A stretch of DNA of 64,000 nt from Thalassospiraceae bacterium LMO-SO8 (GTDB taxonomy: Bacteria; Pseudomonadota; Alphaproteobacteria; Rhodospirillales; Casp-alpha2): assembly GCA_031655335.1 (NCBI GenBank), contig CP134226.1, forward strand, positions 1,922,001 through 1,986,000, read 5' to 3'. The position numbers and the translations under genes are program-made. A model generated the notes under the pieces. It searched no databases. It saw only the letters and a program-made list of their open reading frames with translations, and had not been told where the DNA came from. Below are positions 44,945 to 55,060 of this stretch, in pieces. Numbering within the stretch: position 1 is the first letter of the stretch; every line of letters begins with the position of its first letter.

Positions 44945-47326
44945 TTACTCGCCGGCGGCGGGCGGCGTCTTGAGAAAGGCGCTTGAGCCCGCCCGCGCCA
45001 GCTCCATGAACTTTTCATTGCTGACCGGCGGGCTGAACAGATAGCCCTGGCCGACCTGACAGCCCAGGGCATGCAGAAAGCCGACCTGGTTTTCCGTTTC
45101 AATGCCTTCGGCGATGATGTTCAGATTCAGGTTCTGCGCCATCGAGATGATGGCCCGCGCCACGGCCGAGGCGTCGCGGTCGTCGGGCAGCCCCGTGACG
45201 AACGAACGGTCGACCTTCAGGTTGTCGAGCGGGAAGCGGGTCAGATAGCTGAGCGATGAATAGCCGGTGCCGAAGTCATCCATCGACACGTTGACGCCCA
45301 TGTCCTTGATGACCTTGAGAATGCGGATGGTTTCCTCGGCGTTGGAGACCAGCATGCTTTCCGTCAGCTCGACGTCAAGCAGGTGCGGGTCGAGCCCGCA
45401 GGTGTCGAGCACGTCCTTGATTTCGCCGGCCAGGTCACCGTGCAGGAACTGCATGGCCGACAGGTTGACCGCGATGTGGCAGGCGGTCAGCCCTTCCTTG
45501 ATCCAGACCGCCGCCGTTTCGCAGGCTTGGCGCAGCACCCAGCTGCCGATGGCGACGATCAGGCCCGTCTCCTCGGCGACGGGGATGAACTCCACCGGGG
45601 ACACCTTGCCCAGGTTGGCGTTGTCCCAGCGCAGCAGGGCCTCCGCCCCGATGATGCGGCGCGTTTCCAGGTCCACCTTGGGCTGGAAGACCAGTTCGAA
45701 CTCGTCGTTCTCCAAGGCCCGGCGCAGGCCGCTTTCGACCTCGATCCGCCGTCTGGCGTCCTCGGACAGTTGTTCCGTGTAAAACTGGAAATTGGCCCGG
45801 CCCTGCTTCTTGGCGAAGTGGGCGGCGGTGTCCACGTTGCGCATCAGTTCGACCAGGGAATTGGCGTTTTTCGGGTACATCACCACGCCGATGCTGCACG
45901 AGGTGAAGACCTCGCGGCCATCGACCTTGAACGGCTGCGACAGGCTTTTCAGAACGTCGCGGGCGATCTTGGCGGCACGGGCCTCGTCGTCCATGCCTTC
46001 CAGGATGACCATGAATTCGTCGCCGGACAGGTGGGCGACCGTGTCCTGGCCGCGTACGCAGCCGCAGACGCGCTGGCCCGCCAGCTGGATGATGCGGTCG
46101 CCGATCAGATGGCCGAGGGCGTCGTTGATGGTCTTGAAATTGTCGAGGTCGAGAAACAGCACGGCAAAACCGACGCCGCAGGTGTCGGCCTGTTCGATGG
46201 ATTCTTCCAGGCGTTCCGTGAACAGGTTGCGGTTGGGCAGCCGGGTCAGGGGATCGCGGGTCGCCAGGTCGCGCAGGCGTTCCTCGTTCTCCTTGCGCTC
46301 GGTGATGTCGCGCAACGCCCCGATGAACAGGCGCCGCCCGGAAAACCGCATTTCGCTGACCGCCAGTTCGATGGGAATGAGCGAGCCATTCTTGCGCCGG
46401 CCGATGACCTCGCGGGCGCTACCGATGATGTGGCGCACGCCCGTGTTGGTGTAGCGCGCCAGATAATGATCGTGGTTACCGGCGTCGTCCTCGTTCATCA
46501 GGACCTTTACGTTGGAGCCGACCAGTTCACCGGGTTTGTAGCCGAAAATTTCCTCGGCCGTCGGGTTCAGGGTCTCGATGGTGCCGGTCTCGTCGATGGT
46601 GATGATGCCGTCGGCGACCGTGTCCATGATCTTGCGCAGGTGTTCCTCGCGCGTCGCCTGGGCCTTCAGCGCGCGGTTCCGTTCCGTGACGTCGCGGGCC
46701 ATGATGATGTAGGCGGTGCCGTCGCCGTCGTCCTCGTGCTCCTCATAGGGCAGGGCCGCCAGTTCGACATCCAGGGTCGTGCCGTCGGCCCGCAGCAGGA
46801 CCATGGGCGTGCGCAGGCGTTCCTTGGTCAGGTTCTCGATCCCGCCCTGGAAATGGGCCAGGCTGTCGGCCTGCACGAAGTCGGTGAAGATGCGGCCTTT
46901 CAGTTCGACCGCGGGCCACACGCCCAACATGTCCGCGCCCGCCGGGTTGATCAGGTCGATGGCGCCGCCGCGGCATACGGCAATCAGGTCCGGCGCCAGT
47001 TCGATGACGTGGCGGAAACCCTGTTCCGTGCGCTTCATGTTCTCGAAGCGCTTGCGGTTCAGAAGGTCGTTGATGAAGTCCAGCATGCGCCGGCCTTCGG
47101 TCGAGATCACTTCGACGTATTCGCGGTAATGAGGGTTCGACAGCGGACCCAGGATTTCCTGGTCCATCATGTCGGCGAATCCGATGATGGTGTTCAAGGG
47201 CGTGCGCAGGTCGTGACTGAGGGTTTCCAGAAGGGTCTCGTTGGCCTCTTCCGTGGCGTCACCTTCGCTCTGAAGGCGCCCGCCCACCTGCCGGGCGCCG
47301 GGCTTGATTTCGTAGATGTCCGCCAT
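44945..47326 (-). CDS. HisKA-PAS-PAS-GGDEF-EAL sensor protein
   Basis: This 793-residue cytoplasmic protein carries a HisKA-type dimerisation domain (residues 28-95, H38 in LSHDLRTPLNT), two PAS domains (about 100-220 and 230-345), a GGDEF domain with SGDEF at 434-438, and an EAL domain (about 540-790) with EAL at 562-564, N621, ELTES and DDFGTGYSSL. No ATPase domain of a histidine kinase is present, so the HisKA part probably serves as a dimer module. Both c-di-GMP synthesis and breakdown are possible; the EAL residues look intact and the GGDEF is the variant SGDEF. The ATG at 47326 (MADIYE) is preferred to 47410. Confidence 0.92.
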   Translation of the reverse strand: MADIYEIKPGARQVGGRLQSEGDATEEANETLLETLSHDLRTPLNTIIGFADMMDQEILGPLSNPHYREYVEVISTEGRRMLDFINDLLNRKRFENMKRTEQGFRHVIELAPDLIAVCRGGAIDLINPAGADMLGVWPAVELKGRIFTDFVQADSLAHFQGGIENLTKERLRTPMVLLRADGTTLDVELAALPYEEHEDDGDGTAYIIMARDVTERNRALKAQATREEHLRKIMDTVADGIITIDETGTIETLNPTAEEIFGYKPGELVGSNVKVLMNEDDAGNHDHYLARYTNTGVRHIIGSAREVIGRRKNGSLIPIELAVSEMRFSGRRLFIGALRDITERKENEERLRDLATRDPLTRLPNRNLFTERLEESIEQADTCGVGFAVLFLDLDNFKTINDALGHLIGDRIIQLAGQRVCGCVRGQDTVAHLSGDEFMVILEGMDDEARAAKIARDVLKSLSQPFKVDGREVFTSCSIGVVMYPKNANSLVELMRNVDTAAHFAKKQGRANFQFYTEQLSEDARRRIEVESGLRRALENDEFELVFQPKVDLETRRIIGAEALLRWDNANLGKVSPVEFIPVAEETGLIVAIGSWVLRQACETAAVWIKEGLTACHIAVNLSAMQFLHGDLAGEIKDVLDTCGLDPHLLDVELTESMLVSNAEETIRILKVIKDMGVNVSMDDFGTGYSSLSYLTRFPLDNLKVDRSFVTGLPDDRDASAVARAIISMAQNLNLNIIAEGIETENQVGFLHALGCQVGQGYLFSPPVSNEKFMELARAGSSAFLKTPPAAGE

Positions 47327-47408
47327 TGAACCAGCTTGTGTTTGCCCCCTGACCATCTTTGATGGCCGTTTTCCGCGGGTTCGGGGGATTTTGCTCACCC
47401 TGTTCCGC

Positions 47409-47439
47409 ATTATAGCGGGTGAAAGGGCGAAACCGTCAA
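47409..47439 (-). promoter_or_regulatory. promoter of the GGDEF-EAL gene
   Basis: On the minus strand, TTGACG (47439-47434) and a perfect TATAAT (47414-47409) are separated by 19 bases. This puts the transcript start about 75 bases upstream of the chosen ATG at 47326, and supports that start, since the ATG at 47410 would lie inside the -10 box. Confidence 0.6.
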
Positions 47440-47506
47440 GCTAGCCAAAAGGTTACATTGTTTTAGCGGGCTCGCCGCATGGCGGGTGGCGTGCTAGCGT
47501 TCGGCC

Positions 47507-48130
47507 ATGCCGCATGAGATCATCCTGCTGACCGGCGACGTCGAGGGGCCCCATCTGGCGGCTGTCCTGATGGCCCACAACCCGACCGTTCACGTCAACC
47601 ACGTCGATGGCGCGGATTCCCTGCGTCGCGCCCTCGATCTGGCGGGCGGGGCCGCCGCCAACGCGGGCCGGCGGCTGATCGCTTTCTGCACCGGGGTCGT
47701 GGTGCCGTCTGATGTTCTCGATGCCTTGCCGGGCCCGGCCTACAACTTTCATCCCGGCCCGCCGACCTATCCGGGAAGCTGGGCCGCGGGCTTTGCCCTG
47801 TACGACGGGGCAACCCGATTCGGCGCGACCCTGCATGTCATGGAGCGGCGCGTGGACGAGGGGGCGATCATCGACGTCGACTGGTTCGACCTGCCGGCGG
47901 GGTTGAAGCTGCGCTACGACGAGTTGGAGGTCATGGCCTACCAGCGTTGCGTCGGCCTGTTCCATAAATACGCGGCGCATCTGGCGGCGGACGATTCGCC
48001 CCTGCCCCCGTCGTCGGAAACATGGTCCGGGACCAAGCGCAGCAAGGCGGAGGCCGCCGCCATGCGCGAGCCGCCGCGCGATGCCTCGGAACAGGAAATC
48101 CGCCGCCGCTTCCGCGCCTTCGGCGGCTAA
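47507..48130 (+). CDS. stand-alone formyltransferase-domain protein
   Basis: This 207-residue protein has the formyltransferase fold of Fmt, PurN and ArnA, with the conserved FHPGPPTYPGS motif in YNFHPGPP and the LHVMERRVDEGAIID segment. The catalytic N-H-D triad can be traced as N in YNFHPG, H in the same motif, and D in RRVDEGAIID. It lacks the C-terminal tRNA-binding domain of Fmt and has a variable C-terminal stretch. Formyl donor and acceptor are unknown. It is divergent from the GGDEF-EAL gene and convergent with cysS. Confidence 0.75.
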   Translation: MPHEIILLTGDVEGPHLAAVLMAHNPTVHVNHVDGADSLRRALDLAGGAAANAGRRLIAFCTGVVVPSDVLDALPGPAYNFHPGPPTYPGSWAAGFALYDGATRFGATLHVMERRVDEGAIIDVDWFDLPAGLKLRYDELEVMAYQRCVGLFHKYAAHLAADDSPLPPSSETWSGTKRSKAEAAAMREPPRDASEQEIRRRFRAFGG

Positions 48131-48140
48131 TCCACTTAAT

Positions 48141-49538
48141 CTAAATCCGCCGCCAAGTCGCGCCCCCGGCGCTGTCCTCGACCGCGATGCCCTCGGCGGT
48201 GAGGATGCCGCGAATCTCGTCGGCGCGGGCGAAATCCTTGGCCTGGCGGGCGGCGACGCGCTCCGCGATCAAGGCGTCGATCTCGGCGTCGGAAAGCCCG
48301 CCCGTCTTGACCGGCGGCTGCCATTTGAACCAGGCTTCCGGGTCCTGCTGAAGAAGGCCCAGAACGCCGGCCGCGGATTTCAGGACCCCGGCCGCCGCCG
48401 GTTTGGCCGCGTGATCCGCCTTGTTGGCGGCGGCGGCGAGGCTGTGAAGCTGACTGATCGCCAACGGCGTGTTCAGGTCGTCGCAGAGCGCATCCATCAG
48501 GGCCGCCGAAGCCTCATCGCTGTCCGCAACGGGGACGCCGCGCAGGGCGCCATAGAAGCCGTCCAACTCCGCCTTCGCCTCGCGGATGCCGTCCTTGGTG
48601 AAGTCGAGCGGCTGGCGGTAATGGGTCTTCAGCAGCGTCAGGCGGATGGCCTCGCCGGGGAATTCCTGCAAAAGGTCATGGACCGTGTAGAAGTTGCCCA
48701 GGGACTTGGACATTTTCTCGCCCTCGGCCATCAGATAGCCGTTGTGCATCCACACGCTGGCCATCACGTCCGTGCCGTGGGCGCAGCGGCTTTGCGCGAT
48801 TTCGTTCTCGTGGTGGGGGAAGATCAGGTCCTGGCCGCCGCCGTGGATGTCGAAGGTCGGGCCCAGGATCTTGGCCGACATGGCCGAGCATTCGATGTGC
48901 CAACCAGGCCGCCCACGGCCCCAGGGGCTGGGCCAGCCGGGCAGGCCGTCTTCCGCTGGCGACGGTTTCCACAGCACGAAATCCGCCGCATCCTTCTTGT
49001 AGGGCGCGACCTCGACCCGGGCCCCCGCGATCAGCTCGTCCCGGTCGCGCCGCGACAGCCTGCCGTAGTCGTCCATGGCTGGCACGCTGAACAGCACGTG
49101 CCCTTCGGCCTCGTAGGCGAAGCCCTTGGCGATCAGCGTTTCGATCATGGTGATCATTTCGGGAATGTGGTCCGTGGCGCGCGGCTCGTACTTGCGGGGC
49201 AGGGGCAGGGCGCCCAAGGCGGCCATGTCGGCGTGGAACTGGGCTGCCGTTTCCTTGGTGATGTCCTCGATGGGGCGGCCGGTTTCCTGGGCGCGGGCGT
49301 TGATCTTGTCGTCCACGTCCGTGATGTTGCGCACATAGGTGACCTTGTGGTCCGGCGCGGGATAAAGCCGCTTCAGCAGCCGGTACAGCACGTCGAACAC
49401 CACCACGGGCCGGGCGTTGCCGATGTGCGCGAAGTCGTAGACCGTGGGACCGCAGACGTACATGCGCACGTTCTTGTCGTCGATCGGTTTGAAATCGACC
49501 TTGTCGCGGGTCAGGGTGTTGTGCAGGCGAAGGGTCAT
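48141..49538 (-). CDS. cysS: cysteinyl-tRNA synthetase
   Basis: This 465-residue class I synthetase charges tRNA-Cys. It has the zinc-binding region [18 protein letters not shown], where HIGN replaces HIGH, then [20 protein letters not shown] and the KMSKS motif [10 protein letters not shown]. The ATG at 49538 (MTLRLHN) shares its A with the nadE stop codon (TGATG), so translation is coupled. A longer open frame to 49739 is an artefact. Length is typical. Confidence 0.96.
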   Translation of the reverse strand: MTLRLHNTLTRDKVDFKPIDDKNVRMYVCGPTVYDFAHIGNARPVVVFDVLYRLLKRLYPAPDHKVTYVRNITDVDDKINARAQETGRPIEDITKETAAQFHADMAALGALPLPRKYEPRATDHIPEMITMIETLIAKGFAYEAEGHVLFSVPAMDDYGRLSRRDRDELIAGARVEVAPYKKDAADFVLWKPSPAEDGLPGWPSPWGRGRPGWHIECSAMSAKILGPTFDIHGGGQDLIFPHHENEIAQSRCAHGTDVMASVWMHNGYLMAEGEKMSKSLGNFYTVHDLLQEFPGEAIRLTLLKTHYRQPLDFTKDGIREAKAELDGFYGALRGVPVADSDEASAALMDALCDDLNTPLAISQLHSLAAAANKADHAAKPAAAGVLKSAAGVLGLLQQDPEAWFKWQPPVKTGGLSDAEIDALIAERVAARQAKDFARADEIRGILTAEGIAVEDSAGGATWRRI

Positions 49539-51199
49539 CAGAACTGCTTTGTAAATCCGTTGGTGATGGGATAACGGCGGTCGCGGCCGAAGGCGCGGCC
49601 GGTGATCTTGACCCCCGGCGGGGCTTGGCGGCGTTTGTATTCGGCGCGGTCCAAAAGCACCCAGATGCGGCGCACCACCTCGGCGTCGAAGCCTTCCTTG
49701 ACCGTGGCGTCGAAGCCCATTTCCTTTTCGACCAGACACATCAGGATGGCGTCCAACTCCTCATAGGGCGGCAGCGAATCCTGGTCCTTCTGGTCGGGGC
49801 GCAGCTCGGCACTGGGCGGCTTGGTGATCGTGCGCTCGGGGATCGCGCGCCCCTTCGGGCCCAGGAAGTCCGCCGGGCAATGCTGATTGCGCCAATGGCA
49901 CAGCTTGAACACGGTCGTCTTGTAGACGTCCTTCAACACCGAATAGCCGCCGTTCATGTCGCCGTAGATGGTGGCGTAGCCGACGGACATTTCCGACTTG
50001 TTGCCCGTGGTCAGCAGCATATGGCCGAACTTGTTGCTGATCGCCATCAGCAGAAGGCCCCGCGTGCGGGCCTGGATGTTCTCTTCGGTGATGTCCTTGT
50101 CGCGGCCCGCGAACAGGGGGGCCAGCATGGCGTCGAAGGCGGTCATGGCCGGTTCGATCGGCACGCTTTCCAGCCGCGTGCCCATGAGCGTCGCCGCCTC
50201 GGCGGCGTCTTCCAGGCTGTCGGCGGAGGTATAGGGCGAGGGCATCATCACCGTCAGCACCCGGTCCGCCCCAAGGGCGTCGACGGCGACGGCGGCGGAC
50301 AGCGCCGAATCGACCCCGCCGGACAGGCCCAGGACCACGCCCGGAAAGCCGTTCTTGTTCACATAGTCGCGCAGCCCCAGGACCATGGCGCGGTAGATGG
50401 ATTCCGTGTCGTCGGGGGCGGCGGTGATCGCCGCCGTCTCGGGCCGGAAGGCCTCGCCGTCGCGGGTCCATTTGGTCAGGGCCACGTCGCTTTGCCAGCA
50501 GGCCATCTTGGCCGTCAGGGCGCAGTCGGCATCGAGCACGAAGGAGCCGCCGTCGAACACCAGTTCGTCCTGCCCGCCGACCAGATTGGCGTAGAGCAGC
50601 GGCAGGCCCGATTCCTTGACCCGGGAAACCGCATAGGACAGGCGCTGGTCGCCCTTTTCCACGTCATAGGGGGATCCGTTGAGGACGATCAGCATTTCCG
50701 CGCCGCTTTCGTCCAGGCATTCGGTCACGTCCTCGAACCACATGTCCTCGCAGACCATGACGCCGAGCCTGGCCCCCCGGAACGGCACCGGGCCGGGCAG
50801 GGGGCCTTGCGCGAACAGGCGCTTTTCGTCGAACACGCCGTAGTTGGGCAACTCATGCTTCAGGCGCACGACCTGGACCTCGCCACCGTCGAGCAGCAGG
50901 GCCGCGTTGTAAAGCTTGCCCTTGTCCCGCCAGGGGGCGCCGGTCAGCACGGCCGGGCCGCCGTCGTCGGTTTCCGTGGCCAGGGTCTTCACGGCTTCCT
51001 CGATCCTGTCCTGGAACGAGCGCTTCAACACCAGGTCTTCCGGCGGATAGCCGCACAGCGCCAGTTCCCCCGTGACCACCAGATCGGCGCCCAGCTTGGC
51101 GGCCGCGGCCCGGGCGTCCCGGACGAGCGCCAGGTTGCCCGCGACGTCGCCGACGGTCGGGTTGATCTGGGCAATGGCGATGGCCAGGGTTTCGGTCAT
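49538..51199 (-). CDS. nadE: glutamine-dependent NAD+ synthetase
   Basis: This 553-residue protein makes NAD from deamido-NAD with glutamine as nitrogen donor. The N-terminal nitrilase domain has the catalytic triad E ([14 protein letters not shown]), K ([13 protein letters not shown]) and C (VMVCEDMWF). The C-terminal synthetase domain has the ATP-binding [18 protein letters not shown]. It is the long glutaminase-containing form. The next gene downstream is cysS; a nicotinate phosphoribosyltransferase gene lies upstream on the same strand. Confidence 0.95.
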   Translation of the reverse strand: MTETLAIAIAQINPTVGDVAGNLALVRDARAAAAKLGADLVVTGELALCGYPPEDLVLKRSFQDRIEEAVKTLATETDDGGPAVLTGAPWRDKGKLYNAALLLDGGEVQVVRLKHELPNYGVFDEKRLFAQGPLPGPVPFRGARLGVMVCEDMWFEDVTECLDESGAEMLIVLNGSPYDVEKGDQRLSYAVSRVKESGLPLLYANLVGGQDELVFDGGSFVLDADCALTAKMACWQSDVALTKWTRDGEAFRPETAAITAAPDDTESIYRAMVLGLRDYVNKNGFPGVVLGLSGGVDSALSAAVAVDALGADRVLTVMMPSPYTSADSLEDAAEAATLMGTRLESVPIEPAMTAFDAMLAPLFAGRDKDITEENIQARTRGLLLMAISNKFGHMLLTTGNKSEMSVGYATIYGDMNGGYSVLKDVYKTTVFKLCHWRNQHCPADFLGPKGRAIPERTITKPPSAELRPDQKDQDSLPPYEELDAILMCLVEKEMGFDATVKEGFDAEVVRRIWVLLDRAEYKRRQAPPGVKITGRAFGRDRRYPITNGFTKQF

Positions 51200-51303
51200 G
51201 AAAGCTTCGCGGTGTTCGGGTTTTCAGAAGGGGTCGGTCAGGCGGCGGCAGGGTAGGGACGGCGGGGGAACGTGTCAACGAAACCGGCGCGGAATCGGCG
51301 GCG

Positions 51304-52446
51304 TTACGTGTCCTTGCCGGGCCGCCGCAACAGGAACTCGCGGCCCAGTTTCACGCGCGGCGTGCCGTCATAGGCGATGATGTCGGCGGTGGCGTAGGTC
51401 TCGTTCCAGTTGCTGGGCAGGTACGATCCCGTGCCCACCACGTCGATGGGCGCCTCCACGTCGGCCATGACCTTGCATTTCTCGACGTCGAAGCCGGACG
51501 AACAGACGATCCGGGCCTTGTGATGTCCGGCGGCGTCGAGGCGTTCGCGGAACAGGAAGATGGCGGCCGCCGACACGCCCGTGCCGGTCAGATAGCGCAG
51601 TTCCTTTTCATTGCGGTAGCGGCGCACGGCCAGCGGCACGTGGCGTTCCAGCACGGCGTAGCTTTCCTGGGGGTCGAGGCCTTCCATGTAGCGCCCGCCG
51701 TGGGTATCCAGGCGGAAGGCGAGCTTGCCCGCCGCGAGCAGGTCCGGGAAATGGGCGCAGACGGCCAGCGCGTCCGTGATCTCGGCCCCGAAATAGTCGG
51801 CGAGCACGGTCATCGGCTCGCCCGGGAAGGTCTCGGCGTACATTTCCGCCGCGCGCAGGGTCGATCCGGCGTAGCCGATCATGGCGTGGGGCATGGTGCC
51901 CATGCCGTCCGTGTTGCCGAAGTGATGGGCCGTCGCCTTGGTCGCGTTGCCGATGAAGCCCTTGGCCCCGGCCTGGTCGCGCGCGGCCTGCGACCCGACG
52001 GAGCACGCATAGGCCATCTGGTCGGCCATTTCCGTGCCGGCGCAGTGGCGCGCGTCCATGGCCATGAAGGCGACCTTGGGCAGGGTCGCGCACATGACAT
52101 AGGCGTTGTTGGCGGCGACGCAGCAGGCCCCCAGTTTCTGGAGCAGCAGGGTTTCCAGATCGACCAGATGTTCGAGCGATCCGGTCACGTACATCAGGGG
52201 CTCGCCGGCGCCGACCCACTGGCCCTCGGCGAAATTGGGTTCGACCTTGAAGTCGGTCGACCGGGCGCGGGCGGCTTGCGTCAGCCAGTCCAGCGCGATA
52301 CGCGGCGCGAACACGACGGGCCGGCGCATGAAGATCGCATAGGTGACCTGGGTGTCGCCGAAGCGGCGGACCGCCTGCTTGGTGCGCAGGAAATAATGAT
52401 CGGCCCAGCGGGTGATCTGGTCCTCGAACCGCGTCTTGTCGGCCAT
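51304..52446 (-). CDS. pncB: nicotinate phosphoribosyltransferase
   Basis: This 380-residue enzyme salvages nicotinate to its mononucleotide and so feeds NAD synthesis. The family segments DHYFLRTKQAV near the start, GTMPHAMIGYAGS, RLDTHGGRYMEGLDP and GTGSYLP are present. The ATG at 52446 (MADKTRF) was chosen over an in-frame ATG at 52467. It precedes nadE by about 100 bases on the same strand, so two NAD-pathway genes are side by side. A related member acting on other nicotinic substrates is possible but less likely. Confidence 0.88.
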   Translation of the reverse strand: MADKTRFEDQITRWADHYFLRTKQAVRRFGDTQVTYAIFMRRPVVFAPRIALDWLTQAARARSTDFKVEPNFAEGQWVGAGEPLMYVTGSLEHLVDLETLLLQKLGACCVAANNAYVMCATLPKVAFMAMDARHCAGTEMADQMAYACSVGSQAARDQAGAKGFIGNATKATAHHFGNTDGMGTMPHAMIGYAGSTLRAAEMYAETFPGEPMTVLADYFGAEITDALAVCAHFPDLLAAGKLAFRLDTHGGRYMEGLDPQESYAVLERHVPLAVRRYRNEKELRYLTGTGVSAAAIFLFRERLDAAGHHKARIVCSSGFDVEKCKVMADVEAPIDVVGTGSYLPSNWNETYATADIIAYDGTPRVKLGREFLLRRPGKDT

Positions 52447-52504
52447 GTCGTCCGGTGGCCCGTCCATGGAATGTCTCCCCGCCGCGCCGCCTGACGGTCC
52501 GCGT

Positions 52505-53887
52505 CTATGACGGCAGGGCGGCCTGTTTCAGCTTGGGCGTACGGGCTTCCTTCAGCATTTCCGCCACCAGGAACGCCAGTTCCAGCGCCTGACGGGCGTT
52601 GAGCCGGGGATCGCAATGGGTGTGATAGCGGTCGCTGAGGTCCGTGTCGGTGATCGCCTGGGCGCCGCCCGTGCATTCGGTCACGTCCTGGCCGGTCATT
52701 TCCAGATGCACGCCGCCGGCATGGGTGCCTTCGGCCTGATGCACGGCGAAGAAGTCGCGGACTTCGGACAGGATGCGGTCGAACGGCCGGGTCTTGTAGC
52801 CGCTGGACGCCTTGATGACGTTGCCGTGCATGGGGTCCGTGACCCAGACGACCTTGCGGCCCTCGGATTTCACCTTGCGCACCAGCGGCGGCAGGCCCTG
52901 GGCGATCTTGTCCGATCCCATGCGGGCGATGATGGTGATGCGCCCGGGGTCGTTCTTCGGGTTCAGCAGGTCGATCAGGCGGATCATTTCGTCCGGGTCG
53001 AGGGACGGGCCGGCCTTGAAGGCGATCGGATTGTTGATGCCGCGCATGAATTCCACATGGGCGCCGTCGGGATCGCGGGTGCGGTCGCCGATCCACAGCA
53101 TGTGGGCCGAGGTGTCGTACCAGTCGCCGGTGGTCGAATCGATGCGCGTCAGGGCCTGCTCGTACCACAGCAACAACGCCTCGTGGGACGTGTAGAAATC
53201 CGTTTCGCGAATCTGCGGCGTGGTCTCGGACGTCAGGCCGCAGGCGGCCATGAAGCCCAGCGTTTCGTCCAGGCGGTCGGCCATGTCGGCGTATTTCTCG
53301 CCTTCGGCCGAGTCCGCGACGAAGCCCAGGTTCCACTGATGGACCTTGTGCAGGTCGGCATAGCCGCCCTGGGCGAAGGCGCGCAGCAGGTTCAGGGTCG
53401 ATGCGGACTGGTTGTAGACCTGCATCAGGCGCTCGGGATCGGGAATGCGGGATTCCGGCGTGAACTCCATGCCGTTGACCATGTCGCCCCGGTAGGACGG
53501 CAGTTCGACGCCGTCGATGACTTCCGTGGGGGCCGAACGCGGCTTGGCGAACTGCCCGGCCATGCGGCCGACCTTGATCACCGGCAGGGCCGCGCCGAAG
53601 GTCAGCACGACCGCCATCTGCAACAGCACGCGGAAGGTGTCGCGGATGTTGTCCGGATGGAATTCGGCGAAACTTTCGGCGCAATCGCCGCCTTGCAGCA
53701 GGAAGGCCTCGCCCTCGGCCACCTGGGCCAGGGATTTCTTCAGCGAGCGCGCCTCGCCGGCGAAAACCAGCGGCGGCCGGCGCTTCAGCTGCGCTTCGAC
53801 GGTTTCCAGGGCCTTCGTGTCCGGATACTCCGGAACCTGAAGGATCGGCTTGCCGCGCCAGGAGTCGGGCGTCCATTTGATCGCCAT
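52505..53887 (-). CDS. class II 3-deoxy-7-phosphoheptulonate synthase
   Basis: This 460-residue enzyme makes DAHP, the first step of aromatic amino acid synthesis, and belongs to the plant-like class II (AroA-II). The family start [20 protein letters not shown], the [11 protein letters not shown] motif, the [12 protein letters not shown] segment and [11 protein letters not shown] are present. The ATG at 53887 (MAIKW) has AAGAGG eight bases upstream and is preferred to an in-frame ATG at 53902. Feedback regulation cannot be read. Confidence 0.92.
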   Translation of the reverse strand: MAIKWTPDSWRGKPILQVPEYPDTKALETVEAQLKRRPPLVFAGEARSLKKSLAQVAEGEAFLLQGGDCAESFAEFHPDNIRDTFRVLLQMAVVLTFGAALPVIKVGRMAGQFAKPRSAPTEVIDGVELPSYRGDMVNGMEFTPESRIPDPERLMQVYNQSASTLNLLRAFAQGGYADLHKVHQWNLGFVADSAEGEKYADMADRLDETLGFMAACGLTSETTPQIRETDFYTSHEALLLWYEQALTRIDSTTGDWYDTSAHMLWIGDRTRDPDGAHVEFMRGINNPIAFKAGPSLDPDEMIRLIDLLNPKNDPGRITIIARMGSDKIAQGLPPLVRKVKSEGRKVVWVTDPMHGNVIKASSGYKTRPFDRILSEVRDFFAVHQAEGTHAGGVHLEMTGQDVTECTGGAQAITDTDLSDRYHTHCDPRLNARQALELAFLVAEMLKEARTPKLKQAALPS

Positions 53888-54120
53888 GAGGCACCTCTTC
53901 AAAGGCTTAAGATGTTCGTTTTCCCAGGGTATTTAACGACCCGATATAAGGGGCATCGTCGCGGATTTCCAGTTAAACCGGCGTTAAAGGGCGATTTCCG
54001 CCCCGTGACCGGGCATCCGCGGGCCGGTGACGGGGATGTGAACGGCTGTGTAGGGCGCCTGCCCGCGGATTATTCTATCTATGACGCCGATGCCGTTCCC
54101 TGCTTTTCAGGACCTTGCCG

Positions 54121-54942
54121 ATGATCCGCGCCGCCGTCTTTCTGCTTGTCGCCGTCCTTGCCGCGCCCGCGTCGGCCGGCGGGCCCAAGGCCGAAATGTG
54201 GGACCGCTGGCAGGCCCACGACCCGGCATCGACGGCGCGTGTCAATCATGGCGCCTGGGGCCGCTTCCTCGCCCGTTACCTGCGCGTCGAGCCCGGGGGG
54301 GCCAACAGGGTCGACTATGCCCGCGTCACGGCGGCCGACCATGCGGATCTCGCGGCCTATGTCGCGAAGATGGAGGCGGTCGCGGTCTCCGGCCTGAACC
54401 GGCGGGAACAGATGGCCTTCTGGATCAACCTCTATAACGCGCTGACGGTAAAGGTGATCCTCGATCATTGGCCGGTGTCCTCGATCCGCGACATCGACAT
54501 CTCGCCAGGCCTGTTTTCCGACGGGCCCTGGGGCAAGAAGCTGGCCGGGGTGGAAGGTGAAAAACTTGCCCTCGACGATATCGAACATCGCATCCTGCGT
54601 CCGATCTGGCGCGACCCCCGCCTGCATTACGCGGTCAACTGTGCGTCCATCGGCTGCCCCGACCTAGCGGCCCAGCCCTACACGGGCGACACGGTGGACC
54701 GCATGCTGACCGCCGCGGCGGAAACCTACGTCAACAGCGCGCGCGGGGCGCGCACCGACGCCGCCGGAAGGCTGATCGTGTCCAAAATCTACGACTGGTT
54801 CATCGATGATTTCGGCGGCACGGAGGCGGGCGTGCTGGCGCATCTGACGCGGTACGCCGGGCCCGACCTGAAGGCCCGCCTCGCCGGACGCACGGAAATC
54901 GACGACCATGCCTACGACTGGCGGATCAACGCCGCGCCCTGA
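54121..54942 (+). CDS. secreted DUF547 protein
   Basis: This 273-residue protein has a signal peptide (to about residue 20, ASA) and a DUF547 domain with FWINLYNALTVKVILDHWP and the NCASIGCPDL motif. DUF547 proteins fold like transglutaminase-type cysteine enzymes, and the cysteine in CASIGC could be part of an active site, but no activity is established. The ATG at 54121 is preferred to a TTG six bases upstream. It is followed by hemN after 118 bases. Confidence 0.82.
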   Translation: MIRAAVFLLVAVLAAPASAGGPKAEMWDRWQAHDPASTARVNHGAWGRFLARYLRVEPGGANRVDYARVTAADHADLAAYVAKMEAVAVSGLNRREQMAFWINLYNALTVKVILDHWPVSSIRDIDISPGLFSDGPWGKKLAGVEGEKLALDDIEHRILRPIWRDPRLHYAVNCASIGCPDLAAQPYTGDTVDRMLTAAAETYVNSARGARTDAAGRLIVSKIYDWFIDDFGGTEAGVLAHLTRYAGPDLKARLAGRTEIDDHAYDWRINAAP

Positions 54943-54970
54943 TGGACCCATGGGCTTATTTCCCCGGAAT

Positions 54971-54984
54971 TTGCGCCAGATCAA
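54971..54984. promoter_or_regulatory. FNR/anaerobox-like site upstream of hemN
   Basis: TTGCGCCAGATCAA fits TTGAT-N4-ATCAA at eight of ten positions. It ends 77 bases before the hemN start. In many proteobacteria hemN is under FNR control, so the position makes sense, but one half-site is imperfect. Confidence 0.45.
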
Positions 54985-55060
54985 TTTCCTCCGACCCGTT
55001 CCGCGGTGATATGGGCGCCTGCCCGCGGGTGACCCGCGGCCCAACGGATGGAACCCGACC

